A stretch of 7,193 nucleotides of DNA from Halobacteriales archaeon QS_9_70_65 (GTDB lineage: Archaea; Halobacteriota; Halobacteria; Halobacteriales; Haloarculaceae), in contig PXSC01000144.1 of the NCBI GenBank assembly GCA_003023535.1, positions 1-7,193 of the forward strand. Direction: 5' to 3'. Under the pieces are notes generated by a model that saw only the letters and a list, made by a program, of their open reading frames with translations, did no database searches and had not been told where the DNA came from. Numbering within the stretch: the first letter of the stretch is position 1; each line of letters starts with the position of its first letter. Both the position numbers and the translations under genes were made by a program. Positions 4,613 through 7,193 of this stretch are shown one piece after another.

Positions 4613-5050
4613 ATGAAACACGTCACCGTTCCCGACGACCGCATCGGCGTTCTCGTCGGCGAGGGGGGTGAGACCATGCGCGAGATCGAGTCCCGCGCGG
4701 AGGTCCGGCTGGACATCGACTCCGAGACGGGGTCGGTGCGGATCGAGTTCGAGATCGTCGACATCGAGGCGGCCACCCGCAACAAGAACGACCTCCGACG
4801 GCAGAAGGGCCGGCTCATCGGCGAGGACGGCCGGACCCGGGAGCTGATGGAGGAACTCAGCGGCGCCGACGTCGTCATCTACGGGACGACGCTGGGCATC
4901 ATCGGCACGCCCGAGCAGGTCGACGCCGTCCGCAGCGCCGCCGAGATGATCCTCGACGGCGCGCCGCACGGCGCCGTCTACTCGTTTTTGGAGCGCCGGC
5001 ACGACGAGATGCAATCCAACGACATCGAGTACCACCAGTTCACCGGCTGA
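4613..5050 (+). CDS. KH-domain RNA-binding protein (archaeal Dim2/Pno1 type), internally shortened
   Basis: A 145-residue protein with two KH motifs. KH1 has DRIGVLVGEGGETMREIE (9-26), whose GEGG is the RNA-binding GxxG loop. KH2 has KGRLIGEDGRTRELMEELSG, with GEDG as its loop, and the block ends in the conserved PHGAVYSFLERRH. This is the archaeal relative of Dim2/Pno1, which binds 16S rRNA near its 3' end during small-subunit maturation, the same process as Rio1. Archaeal members I remember have about 180 residues. A segment after KH1 carrying GDPV....AP.VV.AIGRGF.P..A..LL joins the domains. Here SVRIE passes straight into FEIVDIEAATRNK, so about 37 residues (the last helix of KH1 and the linker) are absent in frame. 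A truncated KH1 may fold poorly. Confidence 0.9.
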   Translation: MKHVTVPDDRIGVLVGEGGETMREIESRAEVRLDIDSETGSVRIEFEIVDIEAATRNKNDLRRQKGRLIGEDGRTRELMEELSGADVVIYGTTLGIIGTPEQVDAVRSAAEMILDGAPHGAVYSFLERRHDEMQSNDIEYHQFTG

Positions 5051-5110
5051 CGGCTCGTGCTGCCGGCTATAGTCGCGTGAAGATCAAGCCGAGGTGTTCG
5101 GCAGTGGCCG

Positions 5111-5146
5111 TTCGACGGAAGGCGTTCCGCGGCGCCGCGGGTCGAA
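5111..5146. other. Possible three-way-junction structure between convergent genes
   Basis: TTCGAC (5111-5116) pairs with GTCGAA (5141-5146). Inside lie a hairpin GGAA-GGCG-TTCC (5117-5128) and the palindrome GCGGCGCCGC (5129-5138). The element sits in the 115-bp gap between the KH and glutaredoxin stops, so it could terminate or protect both transcripts. Base pairing is read from the sequence; function is inferred. Confidence 0.35.
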
Positions 5147-5165
5147 AAAGATACGGCCGGCGGTA
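5145..5165 (-). terminator. Candidate terminator of the glutaredoxin gene
   Basis: Just after the glutaredoxin stop, the minus strand reads an imperfect inverted repeat (ATAC...GTAT around GCCGGC) followed by CTTTTT. Archaeal transcription ends at T-rich tracts, so the T5 run is the more convincing part. The stem is weak. Confidence 0.45.
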
Positions 5166-5552
5166 TCAGAAGGGGGCGTCGTCGGTTCCGCCGTCGGCGG
5201 CCGCCTCCGGCGCGTTCAGCGTCTCCGCCAGCTCGCCGCGTTCTTCCAGCTCCGCGAGGACGTCGCTGCCGCCGACGAACTCGCCGTCGACGAACGTCTG
5301 CGGAATCGTCTCCCAGCCGCTGTGGGTCTCCAGCTCCTCGCGGAAGGCCTCGAGGTTCTGGAGCGCGTCGATCACCTCGACGTCCTCGCGGTACTGCCGG
5401 ACGAGCCCGAGCGCGCGCTCGGAGTAGCCGCACTGCGGCATCAGCTCGTCGCCCTTCATGAACAGCGCGACCTCGTCGTCGGCGATGGCCTCGTTAACGC
5501 GGCCGGCGACCTCGTCGTCGTCGAGTTCGGGTTCGTTCGGGTCGAAGGTCAT
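5166..5552 (-). CDS. Monothiol glutaredoxin (CGYS type)
   Basis: A 128-residue protein with one glutaredoxin domain (about 14-112) and an acidic, probably disordered tail. Motifs seen are FMKG with Lys33 (glutathione-binding position), MPQCGYS with the single active Cys41, TIP with cis-Pro84, and FVDGEFVGGSDVLAELEERGEL (the GGSD region at 94-97). The order and spacing are those of monothiol Grx4/Grx5-type glutaredoxins, usually CGFS. CGYS is a conservative change. Monothiol glutaredoxins bind and transfer [2Fe-2S] clusters and take part in iron homeostasis. In haloarchaea the thiol partner would be gamma-glutamylcysteine rather than glutathione. The gene stands alone, convergent with the KH gene and divergent from the thermosome. 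Start 5552 gives a short acidic N-terminus before the first strand. Confidence 0.93.
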   Translation of the reverse strand: MTFDPNEPELDDDEVAGRVNEAIADDEVALFMKGDELMPQCGYSERALGLVRQYREDVEVIDALQNLEAFREELETHSGWETIPQTFVDGEFVGGSDVLAELEERGELAETLNAPEAAADGGTDDAPF

Positions 5553-5603
5553 CCTACCCGCGTTTCGACGACCAGCGGGAAATGCGTGTCGGCGGTCACA
5601 GGA

Positions 5604-5791
5604 GTCATATTCAGTTGTGCGAGAGCCGGCCGGTCAGCCGATATCGGGCGGAACCTCGAACGGGGCCGGCCGCTCGCGGAGCGAGCCGACGCACGCACGG
5701 CCGCAGGCCGCGCGCAGCGAGGCACAGCCCGCGAGCGGAAGGGGGCGTTCGAAAACGCCGCCATCACCGCCGAAGTACGCTACTCCCTGCC
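5604..5791. repeat. Dispersed repeat, copy 2
   Basis: Same orientation and order as copy 1 at 4367-4551, slightly longer through small indels at both ends. The inverted repeat is kept as a 10-bp perfect core (CCGCTCGCGG at 5670-5679 with CCGCGAGCGG at 5729-5738). The inner hairpin CGGCC-GCA-GGCCG (5698-5710) keeps its stem while the loop differs from copy 1 (GGC). Conserved stems with changed loops hint at selection on structure, though with two copies this is weak. The copy lies upstream of the thermosome promoters. Confidence 0.85.
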
Positions 5792-5841
5792 AGTTGAATA
5801 CGTCATTACAGACCACCCGACGGCGCGAGCGCCGAGCGGTG

Positions 5842-5872
5842 GTATAAGTAGCTTTCGTGCGACCGGGTCGCA
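5842..5872 (+). promoter_or_regulatory. Upstream TATA box with an overlapping palindrome (P1)
   Basis: GTATAAGTA at 5842-5850 is a good haloarchaeal TATA box. The palindrome TGCGAC-CGG-GTCGCA (5858-5872) follows at once and covers the expected start region around 5872. This is where a repressor would block RNA polymerase. The transcript would carry about 85 nt before the thermosome ATG, or it could be a separate short RNA. Confidence 0.45.
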
Positions 5873-5920
5873 GGGTTGCCCGGCTCTCCTCCGGGGGTTT
5901 CGTCCCGGTGTTTCAGGAAG

Positions 5921-5953
5921 GTTTATATAGAACCACAGACAATCGTTCGAACG
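5921..5953 (+). promoter_or_regulatory. Thermosome promoter (P2) with palindrome at the start site
   Basis: AAGGTTTATATAG at 5918-5930 contains a near-consensus TATA box (core 5922-5929) preceded by a purine-rich BRE-like GGAAGG. Transcription should start near 5951-5952, leaving a leader of about 5 nt before ATG 5957. A perfect 10-bp palindrome CGTTCGAACG (5944-5953) overlaps this start. Haloarchaeal chaperonin genes are heat-inducible, and this strong box fits high expression. Confidence 0.65.
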
Positions 5954-5956
5954 ACC

Positions 5957-7193
5957 ATGGCACAACAGATGGGCAATCAGCCCCTCATCGTTCTTTCCGA
6001 GGAGAGTCAGCGAACGTCCGGCCGCGACGCGCAGTCGATGAACATCACCGCCGGGAAGGCGGTCGCGGAGTCCGTCCGGACCACACTCGGTCCGAAAGGG
6101 ATGGACAAGATGCTCGTCGACTCGACGGGCAACGTCGTCGTCACGAACGACGGCGTCACCATCCTCGGCGAGATGGACATCGAGCACCCGCATCGCCGGC
6201 GAGCTGCTGTCGAAGGCCGAGGACCTGCTGGAGCAGGACATCCACGCGACCATCCTCGCGCAGGGCTACCGGCAGGCCGCCGCTCGCGCCAAGGAGATTC
6301 TCGAGGAGATCGCCATCGACGTCGACGCCGACGACACCGACAAGCTGGAGTCCATCGCCGCGACGGCGATGACCGGCAAGGGCGCCGAGGCCTCGAAGGA
6401 CCAGCTGGCGGAGCTGACCGTCGAGTCGGTCCGCGCGGTCGCCGACGACGACGACATCGACACGGACAACATCAAAGTCGAGAAGGTCGTCGGCGGCTCC
6501 GTCGACGAGTCCGAACTCGTCGAGGGCGTCCTCGTCGGCAAGGAGCGCGTCCACGACAACATGCCGTACTTCGCCGAGGACGCCGACATCGCGCTGTTGG
6601 ACACGCCCATCGAGGTCAAGGAGACCGAGATCGACGCCGAGGTCAACGTCACCGACCCCGACCAGCTCGAGCAGTTCCTCGAGCAGGAAGAACGACAGCT
6701 GCGGGAGATGGTCGACCGGCTGGCCGACGTCGGCGCCGACGTCGTCTTCTGCCAGAAGGGCATCGACGACATGGCCCAGCACTACCTCGCGGAGGAGGGC
6801 ATCATCGCCGTCCGCCGCGCCAAGAAGTCCGACATGAAGGCGCTGGCGCGGTCGACCGGCGGCCGCGTCGTCTCCAACATCGACGACGTCACCGAGGGTG
6901 ATCTCGGCTTCGCCGGCTCCGTCGCCCAGAAGGACATCGCCGGCGACGAGAAGATCTTCGTCGAGGACGTCGACGAGGCCCGCGCGGTGACGCTCATCCT
7001 CCGCGGCGGCACCGAACACGTCGTCGACGAGGTCGAGCGGGCCGTCGAGGACTCGCTGGGCGTCGTCCGCACCACCCTCGAGAAGGGACGGGTCCTGCCC
7101 GGCGGCGGCGCACCCGAGACCGCACTGGCGCTCGGCCTGCGCGACTACGCCGACTCCGTCGGCGGCCGCGAGCAGCTGGCCGTCGAGGCCTTC
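5957..7193 (+). pseudogene. thsA: Thermosome subunit (group II chaperonin, alpha-like), frameshifted by an internal deletion; 3' end outside the window
   Basis: Residues 1-78 read in one frame from [20 protein letters not shown] through TLGPKGMDK (43-51) and TNDGVTIL (63-70) to EMDIEHP, ending at 6190. The protein then resumes in the next frame at 6192 as [20 protein letters not shown] and continues without a stop to 7193 (334 codons). Between these points thermosomes carry about 25 more residues, including MIVEVAETQ and the GDGTT nucleotide-binding motif. One base remains where about 75 are expected. The original frame otherwise runs on as Arg/Gly-rich noise to 6901. Beyond the junction everything looks intact: [23 protein letters not shown], the catalytic Asp (codon 7050-7052) and GGGAPE (from 7101). 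Intact, it would be an ATP-driven folding ring in the cytoplasm. As written it cannot make a working subunit. Paralogues could cover its loss, or the sequence may be misassembled. Confidence 0.93.

Larger units (their letters stand above)
5553..5956. other. Divergent intergenic region between glutaredoxin and thermosome, 404 bp
   Basis: This stretch holds, in order, the weak upstream region of the glutaredoxin gene, dispersed-repeat copy 2 (5604-5791), a TATA box with a palindrome (5843-5872), a small hairpin CCCGG/CCGGG (5879-5895) and the thermosome promoter (5921-5930). On the glutaredoxin side, no strong box lies 25-30 bp from the start. The A/T-rich GAATATGAC read on the minus strand at 5604-5612, at the edge of the repeat, is the best candidate and would give a leader of about 30 nt. 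No further gene is seen. Confidence 0.6.

Noticed and set aside
5911..5920. TTC-AG-GAA resembling a eukaryotic heat-shock element before the thermosome
   Set aside because: Haloarchaea have no HSF. A single 3+3 match in a promoter region is expected by chance.
5876..5956. 27-residue extension of the thermosome from a TTG at 5876
   Set aside because: It covers the strong P2 TATA box, and the known thermosome N-terminus starts with MAQQMGNQ at 5957.
6191..6901. Continuation of the thermosome first frame past the junction
   Set aside because: After EHP the translation becomes Arg/Gly-rich with no chaperonin similarity, while the neighbouring frame is perfect thermosome. It is a frameshift product.

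Overview
The window looks like chromosomal DNA of a halophilic archaeon (class Halobacteria). The base composition is very GC-rich, the encoded proteins are strongly acidic, leaderless starts sit about 27 nt behind TATA-like boxes, and every recognisable protein has its closest remembered relatives in haloarchaea. I cannot name a genus.

Layout, left to right. (1) The last 36 codons of translation initiation factor aIF1A are followed by the RIO1-type atypical kinase gene, both on +. (2) A Tat-exported DUF4397 lipoprotein gene on - converges on rio1. (3) A 351-bp intergenic stretch holds two outward-facing promoters, an 11-bp tandem repeat and a GC-rich leader. (4) A two-gene + unit follows: a winged-helix regulator and a three-helix small membrane protein, bridged by a 19-codon ORF. 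(5) A short DUF2237 gene on - is divergent from a + pair, an MJ0936/YfcE-type metallophosphoesterase overlapping a GNAT acetyltransferase. (6) After a dispersed repeat (copy 1) comes a KH-domain gene of the Dim2/Pno1 type on +. (7) A monothiol glutaredoxin gene on - converges on it. (8) A second copy of the dispersed repeat, then two TATA boxes, lead into a thermosome (group II chaperonin) gene on + that runs off the window.

Theme: aIF1A, Rio1 and the KH protein serve small-subunit maturation and translation initiation, and the thermosome and glutaredoxin serve protein folding and redox or Fe-S homeostasis. The DUF4397, HTH/membrane, DUF2237, phosphoesterase and GNAT genes appear to be lineage-specific material between rio1 and the KH gene.

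Most unusual points. Three unrelated conserved genes each lack an internal block that their families normally have. The DUF2237 protein lacks about 35 residues in frame. The KH protein lacks about 37 residues in frame between its KH domains. The thermosome lacks about 74 nt, which removes the GDGTT nucleotide-binding motif and shifts the frame. This may be real decay or an assembly/amplification artefact, and it needs read-level checking. Also notable is a pair of ~186-bp repeats that keep inverted-repeat structure and an open 40-codon minus-strand frame. No tRNA, rRNA, CRISPR array, insertion sequence or defence system was recognised.
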